The notes: generated from the sequence alone by a model not told the origin. DNA of 64,000 bases from JBFMEX01 sp040752215 (GCA_040752215.1 JBFMEX010000048.1:1-64000); one strand, 5' to 3'. Shown: positions 7,839 to 16,584, numbered from the stretch's first letter. A program made the numbers and translations.

Positions 7839-9509
7839 ATGGCTAACGAGTTCTCGACCCACGAGGTCTTCAACCAGGCGCCGCCGCTCGAGGGGCTCGG
7901 TCTGTTTACCTCGGATCTGGCGCTCGTCGACGCGGTGGCACGCGAGGGCGCCGCGGAGGCGGCGGGCCGGCTGGCGGCGTTCGGCCAGCTGATGGGCAGT
8001 CGCGAGGCGCTCGATCGCGGGCGGGAGGCAAATCTCGTCACCCCGCGGCTCGAATCGCACGATCGCTTCGGCCAGCGGCTCGACCGCGTGGTCTATCATC
8101 CCGCCTATCATGCGGCGATGGAGGCGAGCATGGCCGAGGGGCTGCACGCCTCGGTTTGGTTGCATCTCGGCTCCGGCGGGGCGCCGACACCGGGGGCGCA
8201 CGTGGCGCGGGCGGCGGCGTTCTACATGGCCGTGCAGTCGGAGGCCGGGCACTGCTGCCCGATCACCATGACGAGCGCGGCGCTGGCGACGCTCTCGCAC
8301 GTGCCCGATATCGCGCGCGAGTGGATCGGCAAGGCGCTCTCGACCCGCTACGATCCGCGCTTCGAGCCGATGCCGGACAAAGCCTCGGTGACGTTCGGCA
8401 TGGGAATGACGGAGAAGCAGGGCGGCACGGACGTGCGTGCCAATACCACGCGTGCCGAGCCGGTGGGCGGTGGCGGGCTCGCGGGCGAGTACGTGCTGAC
8501 CGGCCACAAATGGTTCCTCTCGGCACCGATGTCGGACGCGTTCCTGGTGCTCGCGCAGGCGCCGGGCGGACTCACCTGCCTGCTGCTGCCGCGGTTCCTT
8601 CCCGACGGCTCGGTCAACGCGATCCGCCTCCTGCGCCTCAAGGACAAGCTCGGCAACCGATCGAACGCGTCGAGCGAGATCGAGCTCGAGCGCGCCCATG
8701 CCTGGGCGATCGGCGAGGAGGGGCGCGGGGTGGCAACGATCATCGACATGGTGACCCACACGCGGCTCGATTGCGCCGTCGCGAGCGCCGGTCTGATGCG
8801 GCACGCGCTCGCGCAGGCGATCCACCACGCGGAGCACCGCAAGGTGCTCGGCCGCCGGCTCGTCGAGCAGCCGCTGATGCGGCAAGTGCTGGCTGACCTC
8901 GCGCTCGAGGTCGAGGCGGCGACGGCGCTCTCGTTCCGTCTCGCACGCTCTTTCGATCTCGCCGCCGATCCGCGCGCCGCCGCCTGGCGAAGGCTGATGA
9001 CGCCGGTCACCAAGTACTGGGTATGCAAGATCGCACCGGCGATGGTCGCCGAGGCGATGGAGTGCCTCGGCGGCAACGGCTACGTCGAGGAGGCGCCCCT
9101 GGCGCGGATCTATCGCGAGGTTCCGGTGAACGCCATTTGGGAGGGATCGGGCAACGTGATGGCGCTCGACGTGCTCCGCGTCATGCAGCGCGAGCCCGAG
9201 GTGGTTGGTCTCGTCATGGAGGAGCTGGCCGAAGCGACGGCCGGCGACGCGCACCTGACGGCGGCGCACGCCAGGCTCGAGAGCATCTTGCACGAGCCAC
9301 GTGCGATGGACGAGCGGGCACGCACGCTCGTCGAGGGCCTCGCGCAGCTCGCAGCAGGTGCGATCCTGCGCGCGCACGCGCCGGCGGCCGTCGCCGATGC
9401 ATTTGTTGCGACGCGACTTGGCATGCTGTCGCGGCAGACCTATGGCGTCGGGCTCGACTGGGCCGACACGCGCGGGATCCTCGCCCGCGCCACACCGAGC
9501 GGAAAATGA
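7839..9509 (+). CDS. aidB: AidB-type acyl-CoA dehydrogenase
   Basis: 556-residue flavoprotein aligning throughout with E. coli AidB: THEVFNQAPPLEG at the start, QSEAGHCCPITMT, GMGMTEKQGGTDVRANTTRA, TGHKWFLSAPMSDAFLVLAQ, LKDKLGNRSNASSEIE and ECLGGNGYVEE followed by PVNAIWEGSGNVMALDVLRV. AidB is induced by alkylation stress and is an FAD-binding acyl-CoA-dehydrogenase-fold protein that also binds DNA; its physiological substrate is not settled. The gene stands alone, divergent from pyrB across 142 bases and convergent with a MarR regulator gene 10 bases downstream. Confidence 0.9.
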   Translation: MANEFSTHEVFNQAPPLEGLGLFTSDLALVDAVAREGAAEAAGRLAAFGQLMGSREALDRGREANLVTPRLESHDRFGQRLDRVVYHPAYHAAMEASMAEGLHASVWLHLGSGGAPTPGAHVARAAAFYMAVQSEAGHCCPITMTSAALATLSHVPDIAREWIGKALSTRYDPRFEPMPDKASVTFGMGMTEKQGGTDVRANTTRAEPVGGGGLAGEYVLTGHKWFLSAPMSDAFLVLAQAPGGLTCLLLPRFLPDGSVNAIRLLRLKDKLGNRSNASSEIELERAHAWAIGEEGRGVATIIDMVTHTRLDCAVASAGLMRHALAQAIHHAEHRKVLGRRLVEQPLMRQVLADLALEVEAATALSFRLARSFDLAADPRAAAWRRLMTPVTKYWVCKIAPAMVAEAMECLGGNGYVEEAPLARIYREVPVNAIWEGSGNVMALDVLRVMQREPEVVGLVMEELAEATAGDAHLTAAHARLESILHEPRAMDERARTLVEGLAQLAAGAILRAHAPAAVADAFVATRLGMLSRQTYGVGLDWADTRGILARATPSGK

Positions 9510-9519
9510 GCTGACGCGC

Positions 9520-9993
9520 TCATTCGGCCGACTCCGCAGCGTCGGGCGTCAGCGCCGTGACGATGTGGGTCAGGGCGTTGACGAGCGCATCACGATCGCG
9601 CGCGGGCACGGCGGCGAGAAGGCGCTCGTCGGTGGCCTGCGATGCCGGACCAGCCGACTTCAGCACGGCGCTGCCGGCGTCCGTCAGGCGGACGGCGTAC
9701 ATCCGCGCGTCGCGGCGCGTGCGCCGGCGCTGCAGCAGCCCGCGCTCGACCAGCCTGCGGACGATGTCGGCGAGCGTCGAGCGGTCGATGCCGGTCTTCT
9801 CGACCAGCGTCGTCTGGCTCGGGTCCTCGCTGTCGGCGACGGCGCGTAGCACGACGTACTGGCGCGGGGTGAGATCGCTGTCGCGCATGTTCGCGGCAAA
9901 CAGCTCGTCCGCGCACTGTCCGGCGCGATGCAGGAGATGCAGGACGGACGATACGGACGAGGAGAGCCCGATGCTTGTGGTCTTCATGAGCAT
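9520..9993 (-). CDS. MarR-family transcriptional regulator
   Basis: 157-residue winged-helix regulator. The core reads LTPRQYVVLRAVADSEDPSQ, then TTLVEKTGIDRSTLADIVRRL (recognition helix), then VERGLLQRRRTRRDARMYAV (wing). A long first helix and a C-terminal dimerisation helix flank it. MarR proteins usually repress nearby genes and are released by small aromatic or oxidising ligands; no ligand can be read here. Two starts are close together, ATG 9993 and ATG 9987; AAAGG precedes the first by a suitable spacing. It diverges from the AraC-type gene across 244 bases that contain a perfect inverted repeat. Confidence 0.88.
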   Translation of the reverse strand: MLMKTTSIGLSSSVSSVLHLLHRAGQCADELFAANMRDSDLTPRQYVVLRAVADSEDPSQTTLVEKTGIDRSTLADIVRRLVERGLLQRRRTRRDARMYAVRLTDAGSAVLKSAGPASQATDERLLAAVPARDRDALVNALTHIVTALTPDAAESAE

Positions 9994-10054
9994 GAGAGCC
10001 TTTGTTCTTGATTGCTTGCTGGAACTTCGGTGAGGCGTCGTCTCGTCGACGCAC

Positions 10055-10071
10055 CATGCGCCAAGCGCATG
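10055..10071. promoter_or_regulatory. operator-like inverted repeat between marR and araC genes
   Basis: CATGCGC-CAA-GCGCATG, a perfect 7-base inverted repeat with a 3-base centre, in the divergent intergenic region (62 bases from the marR start, 167 from the araC start). Spacing and symmetry suit a dimeric regulator such as the MarR protein encoded next to it. Which regulator binds is inference. Confidence 0.45.
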
Positions 10072-10237
10072 CTTTCACCGTTCGCCACTTGCATACGCCC
10101 CACCGCGCGAGAAATCTTGACTTTGGCGCTGCATTTATTGACCGTAGACTGGCTACTTCTGCCGCTGGCGGCGGATGGAGCCTGACTTTCACAACCCGGC
10201 GTGTCGACCGCCTGACCTCGCCCAGAGAGGCCAGATC

Positions 10238-11293
10238 ATGCCCAACGAACCATCGATCCGGGCCAGCATCCTGATCGAGCTCGGCGGCTATCTCGAGGGG
10301 CGGGGCGTCGCACTCGATAAGATGCTGCGCGAGCCGCGCCTGCGCGCCGCGTGGCGTTCCAGGGACCCGCTCGCGATGGTGCCGCTCGAGGGGGTGGCAC
10401 GCTTGTTCGACGTCGCGGCGGCGCGGCTCGACGATCCCTGCTTCGGGCTGCGCGCGGCAAAGGCCATCAAGCTGCCCGGCATGAGCCTGCTCGCCCAGCT
10501 CACCGCACGCGCTGCGACGGTGCGCGACGCGCTCAAGTGCGCCGCAGGCTTTGCCCACATATTCATCACCCGGATCGAGGCCGGCTTCATGGAGCACGCC
10601 GGGATCGGCAAAATCTATTGGCGGCCGCCGGCGGTCGACGTGTCGCCGGTCCAGTTCAATGCCTTCATGCTGGCCGGACTGATCCACCGACTGCGCCGGG
10701 CGGCGGGCCCCGATTGGGTTCCCGTCTCGGTCGATCTCCCGCATCGGCGGCTCGACTGCAACGAGGCGGGGCTGCTCGTGTTCGGGCCGCGCGTGCGCTA
10801 CAACCGTACCCAAACCTGCGTCACCATCGACGCGGCGACGCTCGGCAGGGCGATGCCGGACGCCGATCCGATCGTATTCACCTACCTCAACGATCTCGCC
10901 GAGCGGTGGCTCGCGGACATCGGCACCGAGGACGACGCCAGCGCACTCGTCAGTCACGAGCTGGCGACGCGGCTGCGCTCCGGCCGGATCGATATCGAAT
11001 CGGTCGCGGGCGCGCTCGGGCTCGCGCCGCGCACCTTGAAGTCGCGACTCGAGCGGCTCGGCACGTCCTACGGGAAAGTCGTGAGCGACACGCGCGCCGG
11101 ACTCGCCGCGCACCTCCTGCGCGATACCGACATGGCGCTGTCGGAGATTGCCGAGGAACTCGGGTTCTCGGATGCGAGCGCGTTCAGCCGCGCCTCTCGG
11201 CGCTGGTTCGCCATGCCGCCACGCGCCTTCCGTCTCCGGCACCGCCGCCCGCTCGCGGCGCGCAGCTCCGGCGTCACCAGCGAGCGCGGATAG
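10238..11293 (+). CDS. AraC-family transcriptional regulator (OruR/ToxR-like N-terminus)
   Basis: 351-residue regulator. The N-terminal two thirds look like the Arabinose_bd domain of the OruR/ArgR-like AraC subgroup (GGYLEGRGVALDKMLREPRL, LPGMSLLAQLTARAATVRDAL). The C-terminal AraC DNA-binding domain has two helix-turn-helices: IDIESVAGALGLAPRTLKSRL and LSEIAEELGFSDASAFSRAS, then RRWFAMPPRAFR. The ATG at 10238 is preceded by AGAGAGG at 10223-10230; the frame is open to 10175 upstream. No obvious target besides the divergent marR gene. Its 3' end lies 6 bases from the converging DUF599 gene. Confidence 0.88.
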   Translation: MPNEPSIRASILIELGGYLEGRGVALDKMLREPRLRAAWRSRDPLAMVPLEGVARLFDVAAARLDDPCFGLRAAKAIKLPGMSLLAQLTARAATVRDALKCAAGFAHIFITRIEAGFMEHAGIGKIYWRPPAVDVSPVQFNAFMLAGLIHRLRRAAGPDWVPVSVDLPHRRLDCNEAGLLVFGPRVRYNRTQTCVTIDAATLGRAMPDADPIVFTYLNDLAERWLADIGTEDDASALVSHELATRLRSGRIDIESVAGALGLAPRTLKSRLERLGTSYGKVVSDTRAGLAAHLLRDTDMALSEIAEELGFSDASAFSRASRRWFAMPPRAFRLRHRRPLAARSSGVTSERG

Positions 11294-11299
11294 GTCCGC

Positions 11300-11986
11300 T
11301 CAGCGGCCGGCGACGATATTGCGCGAGCGGGAGAAGAAGTCGCGACGTGCCAGGATGGCGACGACCCAGGTTGTCGCAGCGATGAACAGCACGGGATGGA
11401 AGAACCAGGCCATGGTCGCGAACGCATAGTAGTACGACCTCAAGCCGCGGTTGGCATGCTCGGCGGCAATGCCGAGCAGCTCGGCGGTGCGCTCGGCGTG
11501 GTCGCGGCGCGCCGCCTCGTCGGGCTCGTCGTCGAGCGGCGTGGCGCCAATCATTATCGCGGTGTAATGCGAGAGGCGGAACGCCCAGGCGAACTTGAAG
11601 AACGCGTAGACGAACACCGCCATCAGCAGGATCACCTTGATCTCCCACAGGTAGGCGGGAGACTTGGCGACATAAGGTATGCGCTCGAGCAGCGCCTGCG
11701 CCTTGTCGCCGGAGGCGAGGATCGCGGACAGGCCGCCGATGGCGATGGCGCTGGTCGAGGCGAAGAACGCGTTGCCGTGGCTCAGCCCGCCGAGCAGGAT
11801 GGCATCGACCGTGCGGTTGTCGCGCCGGCTCATGTTGAGCATCCAGGCGACGCGCTGGTGCTGCATGGCCCAGGCGATGGCGCGGCCGGAGACGGGGCCG
11901 TAGTCGGCGAGGACCTGATAGCCGACAAGGGCGATCGCGAACCAGGCGAGGGCCGCGAGGTCGAGGGTGGGGATCGGCGCGGCCAT
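11300..11986 (-). CDS. DUF599 family membrane protein
   Basis: 228 residues with about four hydrophobic segments: residues 8-25, 70-90, 113-133 and near 196-216. The central part (WMLNMSRRDNRTVDAILLGG, LSHGNAFFASTSAIAIGGL) and SYYYAFATMAWFFHPVLFI match the DUF599 family of uncharacterised inner-membrane proteins. Function is unknown for the family. Transcribed toward and ending 6 bases from the AraC gene, and separated from the PcfJ-domain gene by about 90 bases with nothing recognisable. Confidence 0.85.
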   Translation of the reverse strand: MAAPIPTLDLAALAWFAIALVGYQVLADYGPVSGRAIAWAMQHQRVAWMLNMSRRDNRTVDAILLGGLSHGNAFFASTSAIAIGGLSAILASGDKAQALLERIPYVAKSPAYLWEIKVILLMAVFVYAFFKFAWAFRLSHYTAIMIGATPLDDEPDEAARRDHAERTAELLGIAAEHANRGLRSYYYAFATMAWFFHPVLFIAATTWVVAILARRDFFSRSRNIVAGR

Positions 11987-12075
11987 GGGCTCCGGGACGG
12001 GCTGTTCGGGATCGAGAGGCAGTCAACGGAGCGGCTGCGCGGGGCGCTGTCAAGCGCCGCCTCTCGCGGCCCGCA

Positions 12076-13398
12076 TCATGTGAACAGCCACGAGCGCACG
12101 CCGCCGGCGAGCGCGAGTTCGGAAAGCTCCGTCTCCAGCGGCTGGAACGTGGCGCGGGAGGCCAGCTCGGGCAACCAGGGTGCGCCGCCGCGGGCCTCGC
12201 GGTAGGGGGCCATCAACGCCCGCCAGGTCTCGCCGTCGAAGCCGCGTTCTCCGGCGGCCAGCGGCGGCAGGCGCTTCAGGTTCTTCTGCTGGGCCAGCCA
12301 TTGGTAGGCGGCCTGCCAGACCTCGACCGGCGCCGGCATGTTGTGGCGCGTCTTGAGCTGCCAGATGCCGAGCACGCCGACCTCGCGCGGATGCGGCCCG
12401 ACCTCCAGGGTGGCGACCCGACTGTCGCCGCGGCGGATCGAGAACAGACGGCATTTCTCGCGCGACAGGCGCTCCGAGTACTGGTCGGCGCAGTTGTGCA
12501 TCGCCCGCGATTCCTCGATCAGGGTGTCGTGATCGAGAAGCGGAACAAACCGGTATCCCATCGCCTCGCTCGGCTGCAGCCAGGTGTCGGTGAGCGCGCC
12601 GGGCGGCAGCTGAAGGACGAGGCAGATGCGGTTGAACCAGCTCTTGGCCGCGCACAGCGCGGTATCGAAGGCGATCTCCGAGCGCCACGGCACCACGATC
12701 AGCTCGTGGGCGCGGGACTGCGGCTGGCGCGAGAACCATGCGTAGGCGGCGAGGATGGCGAACCGGCGCGGGCTCGTCTCGCTGTCGTGGAAGGCCGACT
12801 GCTCCGCGGTCCACACCGCGAACGCCTCGTCGCCGGCCGCGGCGGCGAACGCGACGCTGGCGAGCCAGCGGCCGGCCTTGCCCGGGCGGTCCGGGAGTCG
12901 GGCCGCGATGCGCCGCGCGAACGTCTCACCGTCGGGAAGCGGAGGGATGGCGTCCGAGAACGCCTCCGGCGGCAGGCGGCGCAGCCACAGCGGCAATCCG
13001 AGCGTCGCCGCGACCGTCTTCAGTGCGGCCCCCTCCTCAATCTGCCGGCGCGCCTTGCGGCGGACCGCGGGAGGCGCGAGGCGGCCGGCGAGAACGTGAA
13101 CCACGGCCGGGCATACGCTTGCCATCTCGGCGGCGCGCGGAGAAGCGCGCAGCAGGCGGCGCACCTCGCGGCGCAGGCTCGCGTGATAACGCGTGGCGAG
13201 CGTTTCGATGGCGCTCGGCGCGGCGGCGCGCGGCGCCCGGTGTCGCCGCCGCGCTGGCGCCTCGATGTCCGTCGTCGTGGGCTTCACGGTCGCTCCCGCT
13301 TGCGCCCGCTCGCGGCGCGGATCGTCGCCGACCGAGCGTCGAAAGCGATCCTCGGGAAGCAATGCGGCACTCGTGCGACCGTTCGCGGGCACCGTCAT
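12076..13398 (-). CDS. PcfJ-domain protein of unknown function
   Basis: 440-residue soluble protein, arginine-rich at the N-terminus. The recognisable part is near residues 290-335: L..ESRAMHNCADQYSERLSR then KCRLFSIRRGDSRVATLEV, the Cys-containing MH(N/H)C..Y motif of the PcfJ-like family, first named from a conjugative plasmid gene. The family occurs on plasmids and also in chromosomes; no biochemical role is established. The surrounding genes are chromosomal housekeeping, so a mobile origin is not supported here. The start is uncertain: ATG 13398 is used, and a TTG at 13431 is also in frame. ruvX ends 39 bases upstream. Confidence 0.7.
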   Translation of the reverse strand: MTVPANGRTSAALLPEDRFRRSVGDDPRRERAQAGATVKPTTTDIEAPARRRHRAPRAAAPSAIETLATRYHASLRREVRRLLRASPRAAEMASVCPAVVHVLAGRLAPPAVRRKARRQIEEGAALKTVAATLGLPLWLRRLPPEAFSDAIPPLPDGETFARRIAARLPDRPGKAGRWLASVAFAAAAGDEAFAVWTAEQSAFHDSETSPRRFAILAAYAWFSRQPQSRAHELIVVPWRSEIAFDTALCAAKSWFNRICLVLQLPPGALTDTWLQPSEAMGYRFVPLLDHDTLIEESRAMHNCADQYSERLSREKCRLFSIRRGDSRVATLEVGPHPREVGVLGIWQLKTRHNMPAPVEVWQAAYQWLAQQKNLKRLPPLAAGERGFDGETWRALMAPYREARGGAPWLPELASRATFQPLETELSELALAGGVRSWLFT

Positions 13399-13437
13399 GT
13401 CATGCGCGGCGCGCTGGGCTGCGGAAGCCAACGTGCG

Positions 13438-13986
13438 CTACCCGTTGCTCTCGTGCGCCTTGCGCATGCGGTCGAGCGCACCTTGCAGGATCAGCGTGGC
13501 GGCCAGCTTGTCGATCACCTCGCCGCGCCGCTTGCGGCTCTGGTCGGCGGCGATCAGCATGCGCTCGGCGGCGGCGGTCGAGAGCCGCTCGTCCCACAAC
13601 AGGATCGGCAGCGGCGACAAGCGGTTGAGGTTGCGGGCGAGCGCACGTGCGGACTGCGCCCGGGGACCTTCCGTGCCGTCGAGATTGATCGGCAGGCCGA
13701 GCACCAGGCCGGCGACGTCCTGCTCGCGGGCGATCGCCAGCAGCTCGGCGGCGTCGGCGGCGAACTTTGTGCGGCGGATGGTCGTCATCGCCGACGCGAT
13801 CGTTCTGGTGACGTCGGACAGCGCAAGGCCGAGCGTCTTGGTGCCGGCGTCGATGCCGAGCAGCCTCCTGCCTGCCGGCAGCAGGCCGGCGTAAGCGGCG
13901 ACGTCGGTGGTCGTGATGCCCGTTGCGGGCGGGCTTGCGGTCATCGGCGGAGCGGGCCGGTCGGGCCGGCGCCCATTGTCGGGCAT
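13438..13986 (-). CDS. ruvX: RuvX/YqgF Holliday-junction resolvase-like protein
   Basis: RNase-H-fold nuclease family implicated in Holliday junction resolution and 16S rRNA pre-processing. 182 residues from ATG 13986. Motifs: LLGIDAGTKTLGLALSD (first catalytic Asp), LVLGLPINLDGTEGPRAQSA, ILLWDERLSTAAAERML (second acidic motif) and GEVIDKLAATLILQGAL (final Asp). The N-terminal 40 residues before the fold are Pro-rich, so a later start (ATG 13944) is possible. Good match in length to the family once that extension is removed. Confidence 0.93.
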   Translation of the reverse strand: MPDNGRRPDRPAPPMTASPPATGITTTDVAAYAGLLPAGRRLLGIDAGTKTLGLALSDVTRTIASAMTTIRRTKFAADAAELLAIAREQDVAGLVLGLPINLDGTEGPRAQSARALARNLNRLSPLPILLWDERLSTAAAERMLIAADQSRKRRGEVIDKLAATLILQGALDRMRKAHESNG

Positions 13987-14049
13987 CGGCGGCACGCGCT
14001 ATGACACCGGCGCAGACACATTCGGGCGAGTAATGGAAAGGCTGGCGGC

Positions 14050-14739
14050 ATGAGGATCACGTGGTATGGACACTCCTGCTTTCGGATCGAGACCGGCCGA
14101 AGCGTCATCCTCATCGATCCTTTCCTCAAGGGCAACCCGACATTCGAGGCGGCGGGCATCGCCTGGGACGAGGCGACACGCGGCGTCACGCACGTCGCCC
14201 TGACCCACGGCCACGACGACCATCTCGGCGACGCGGCCGAGATCTGCACCAAGCGGGGGGCAGTGTTGTTCGCCAACTACGAGCTCGCCATGCACGTCGC
14301 CGGGCAGGGCGCCGAGCGGCTGGAGCCGATGAACACCGGCGGCACGGTCCGGGTCGACGGCTTTGCGCTGACGCTGGTACCGGCGCTGCATTCCTCCTCG
14401 TCGGGCAACGTCTATCTCGGCAACCCGAACGGGATCGTCATCCAGCCGGACGGCGACAAGACGCTCCTGCACATGGGCGACACCGACGTGTCACCGGGGA
14501 TGGCGCTCGTCGCCGAGCTTTACGAGCCGAAGATCGGCATCGTGCCGATCGGTGACCGTTTCACCATGGGCGCGCGCACGGCGGCCTATGCCTGCAAGAC
14601 CTTCTTCTCGTTCGACGCGGTGATCCCGTGCCATTACGGCACGTTCCCGATCATCGACCAAACCGCGGACAAGTTCGTCGCGGCGATGGAGGGGCGAAAC
14701 GTGGTGGTGCCGAAGGTCGGCCAGGCGGTGGAGCTGTGA
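14050..14739 (+). CDS. UPF0173 metal-dependent hydrolase (metallo-beta-lactamase fold)
   Basis: 229-residue protein of the small beta-lactamase-fold family annotated UPF0173 or UlaG-like. The N-terminus MRITWYGHSCFRIET, the metal-binding LTHGHDDHLGDAAEI, then HSSSSGNVYLGNPNG, LLHMGDTDVSPGMALV, GDRFTMGARTA and CHYGTFPIIDQ all match. The physiological substrate is unknown for most members. GGAAAGG lies before the ATG. Divergent from ruvX by about 60 bases. Confidence 0.9.
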   Translation: MRITWYGHSCFRIETGRSVILIDPFLKGNPTFEAAGIAWDEATRGVTHVALTHGHDDHLGDAAEICTKRGAVLFANYELAMHVAGQGAERLEPMNTGGTVRVDGFALTLVPALHSSSSGNVYLGNPNGIVIQPDGDKTLLHMGDTDVSPGMALVAELYEPKIGIVPIGDRFTMGARTAAYACKTFFSFDAVIPCHYGTFPIIDQTADKFVAAMEGRNVVVPKVGQAVEL

Positions 14740-14794
14740 GGCGTGCGCGGCGCGGGGGCGGTCGGCCGTCGTCCGCCCCCGGGGCGGAGTCGGA

Positions 14795-15115
14795 TCAGCC
14801 GAGCGAGTCGAGCTTTCCGAACTGCTCGGCGAGCAGGTAGTAGAACGTGACCCGCTGCTTCTTCTTGTCGGCCTTCATCTTCTCGCAGACCGCCTTCAGC
14901 GCCTTGTCGAGGGTGGCGTCGTCGGCGGCGAGCTTCAGCTTCTTCTTCAGCCAGCTGTCACGGACCCGGGCGAGCTCGTCCTTGCTGGAGCAGGAGACGA
15001 GCGAGGCGTCGGCGCTCTTCAACGCGATGCCAAGGTGCTTGACGATGCCGGCCACCGCCTTCTCGTTGGGAGCGGGGACATAGCGCTTCAAATCGGTGGT
15101 GTAGTCGGTGCTCAT
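14795..15115 (-). CDS. DUF2853 family protein
   Basis: 106-residue soluble helical protein, rich in lysine, matching the DUF2853 family over its full length: TTDLKRYVPAPNEKAVAGIV, then KSADASLVSCSSKDELARVR and KKQRVTFYYLLAEQFGKL. The family is common in Alphaproteobacteria and has no known function. It faces the UPF0173 gene (convergent, 55 bases). An AGGAG-type ribosome site precedes the ATG. Confidence 0.88.
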   Translation of the reverse strand: MSTDYTTDLKRYVPAPNEKAVAGIVKHLGIALKSADASLVSCSSKDELARVRDSWLKKKLKLAADDATLDKALKAVCEKMKADKKKQRVTFYYLLAEQFGKLDSLG

Positions 15116-15250
15116 CTCGAGGCTCCTGGAACGGGAAAGTGATCGCGTTGCGTGTGGCCGCCAAGCCCGATGTTAACGCATTGTCCGCACACGAGATAGG
15201 CTCAATCAGAGGAAGCCGCCCCATCGCCTCCGGCAAAGGACCTTCCGCGC

Positions 15251-15463
15251 TCAGAGGTGCTTGAGGGCGATCCGTAGCCACTCGCGGCCGGCGTCGGTGA
15301 GCACGCCGCCGCGCCGCTTGCCGATGCGAGCCACCTCGTCGAGCATTGTCCGGGCCGCTGCCGGCTGGCCCTGGCTCTGCAGATCGCGCCATTGCCGGTC
15401 GGGGTCGATGATGGTCTGGAGATCGCTCGCCAGCTTGCGGGTGCGGCGGCTGCCGGCGCGGGC
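15251..15463 (-). other. in-frame coding-like extension directly after the thioredoxin stop
   Basis: After the TGA that ends the thioredoxin-like gene (15464-15466) the same frame stays open for 70 codons to a TGA at 15251-15253. Codon use is the same GC-rich pattern as neighbouring genes, and the translation is protein-like: RKLASDLQTIIDPDRQWRDL, then KRRGGVLTDAGREWLRIALK. It has no ATG before codon 40 and no separate ribosome site that I can see. Possibilities: a C-terminal domain cut off by a recent nonsense mutation, the residue of a separate gene, stop readthrough, or chance in GC-rich DNA. No family recognised. Confidence 0.4.
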
Positions 15464-16015
15464 TCAGGCCTTGAGCGCCAGGATGCTGGCGATCAGCTCG
15501 GGATGGTCCCACTCGCGGCCGCCAATCGCGCGCAGCGCCTTGCGGCCCTCCTTGTCGGCGATGTAGGTCGTCGGCAGGCCGATCGTCTGCCACTCCTTCG
15601 ACACCTTGCCGGACTTGTCGATCAGCACCGGGAAGGTGACGTTGAACTCGGACAGGAACTCCCAGATCTTGTCGCCGCCGCCGCCGACATGGACCGCGAG
15701 CATGATCACGTCCTGCGCCGCGAGCTTTGCCCAGGCGCGCTCCATCGACGGGATCTCGGACCGGCACGGCGGGCACCAGGTGGCCCAGAAGTTGACCACC
15801 ACGACCCTGCCCTTGAGATCGACGAAGCGAACCGGCTTGCCGTCGAGGTCGGGCAGCGTGAAGTCGGGGCCGGCCGGTGTTCCGGGCACGGTCTGCAGCA
15901 GCACCGTGCCGGCGGCCTCGGCGGAGAACGGCAGCATCGCGGCGGCGGACAGCGCGAGCGAGCCGCCGAGCAGCGCGCGCCGGTCGAGTGTGGTCGCGGA
16001 TCTCACTTTGCACAT
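15464..16015 (-). CDS. exported TlpA-like thiol-disulfide oxidoreductase
   Basis: 183-residue thioredoxin-fold protein. The N-terminus carries DRRALLGGSLALSAAAMLPF, a twin-arginine-type signal, with cleavage likely after AEA. The fold follows with PDFTLPDLDGKPVRFVDLKG, the redox centre NFWATWCPPCRSE and the cis-proline segment IGLPTTYIAD. Such proteins act in the periplasm, commonly in cytochrome c maturation or copper-site assembly. The partner is not identified here. ATG 16015 overlaps the upstream secreted-protein gene by 13 bases, so they are co-translated. An unusual open extension follows the stop. Confidence 0.88.
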   Translation of the reverse strand: MCKVRSATTLDRRALLGGSLALSAAAMLPFSAEAAGTVLLQTVPGTPAGPDFTLPDLDGKPVRFVDLKGRVVVVNFWATWCPPCRSEIPSMERAWAKLAAQDVIMLAVHVGGGGDKIWEFLSEFNVTFPVLIDKSGKVSKEWQTIGLPTTYIADKEGRKALRAIGGREWDHPELIASILALKA

Positions 16016-16584
16016 GCGAGGTCCTCCAGTCGCTCGGTGTGGTCCTTGCCGCCGGCGCTCCAGGCGACATCGAGCGCAAAGCGGGTGCCGGCGGGCAGGC
16101 CGAAGGTGAGCATGCCCCAATTGTAGTCGTTGGCCGAGAACGTCTGCTCGGTCGGAAACAGCGCCCAGTAGAACGCGACCGAGGCGTCGTCCGAGACTTG
16201 AAGCGCGGCCCACGTTTTCTCCCAGTCCTCGCGCGTCGGCGGCGGGCGCGGCGGGGCGCTCTCAGGCGTCACCCGCCAACGCGAGAGGGCCACGGTCACG
16301 GGCGGTGCGTCGGCGCCCGTCGCCTGGCTGCCGATAGCCGAGCGGAACATGCAGCCGTCCCGGACCAGCAACTCGGCGTCGTCGGCGCGGAAGCCGCGGC
16401 CGAGGAAGAAGGCGCGCACCGCGTCGGGCTCGATCGGCGCCAGCTCGAGCTTCAGGCCGTCGCGCGCGAGCGTGCGCACCTTGGCGTCCTGGCCGAGGGC
16501 CGGGAGCGGCATGAGCAGGATGAGTAGAATGGGAGCCGCCGCGCGCCAGAGCCGGCAGCGATCGTTCGCGGAGCTGAGCCTCAT
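16003..16584 (-). CDS. secreted protein of unknown function, coupled to the thioredoxin-like gene
   Basis: 193 residues with a signal peptide (RLWRAAAPILLILLMPLPAL, cleavage near ALGQ). The mature part has LARDGLKLELAPIEPDAVRA, FFLGRGF, DGCMFRSAIG, a Pro-rich linker (PESAPPRPPPTREDWEK) and YNWGMLTFGLPAGTRFAL; one cysteine is near residue 77 and another close to the C-terminus (LACAK). The gene overlaps the next gene, which encodes an exported WCPPC thioredoxin, so a periplasmic substrate or partner relation is a reasonable guess. I do not recognise the family with certainty. Confidence 0.75.
   Translation of the reverse strand: MRLSSANDRCRLWRAAAPILLILLMPLPALGQDAKVRTLARDGLKLELAPIEPDAVRAFFLGRGFRADDAELLVRDGCMFRSAIGSQATGADAPPVTVALSRWRVTPESAPPRPPPTREDWEKTWAALQVSDDASVAFYWALFPTEQTFSANDYNWGMLTFGLPAGTRFALDVAWSAGGKDHTERLEDLACAK

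Noticed and set aside
7770..9377. Open frame of 535 codons opposite aidB
   Set aside because: Antisense shadow of a gene with complete family motifs; Arg/His-rich composition and no start signal.
15464..15466. TGA of the thioredoxin-like gene as a selenocysteine codon
   Set aside because: TlpA-like proteins end at about this length, the TGA is not at a redox position, and I saw no convincing downstream selenocysteine-insertion hairpin. Treated as a stop followed by an odd open extension.
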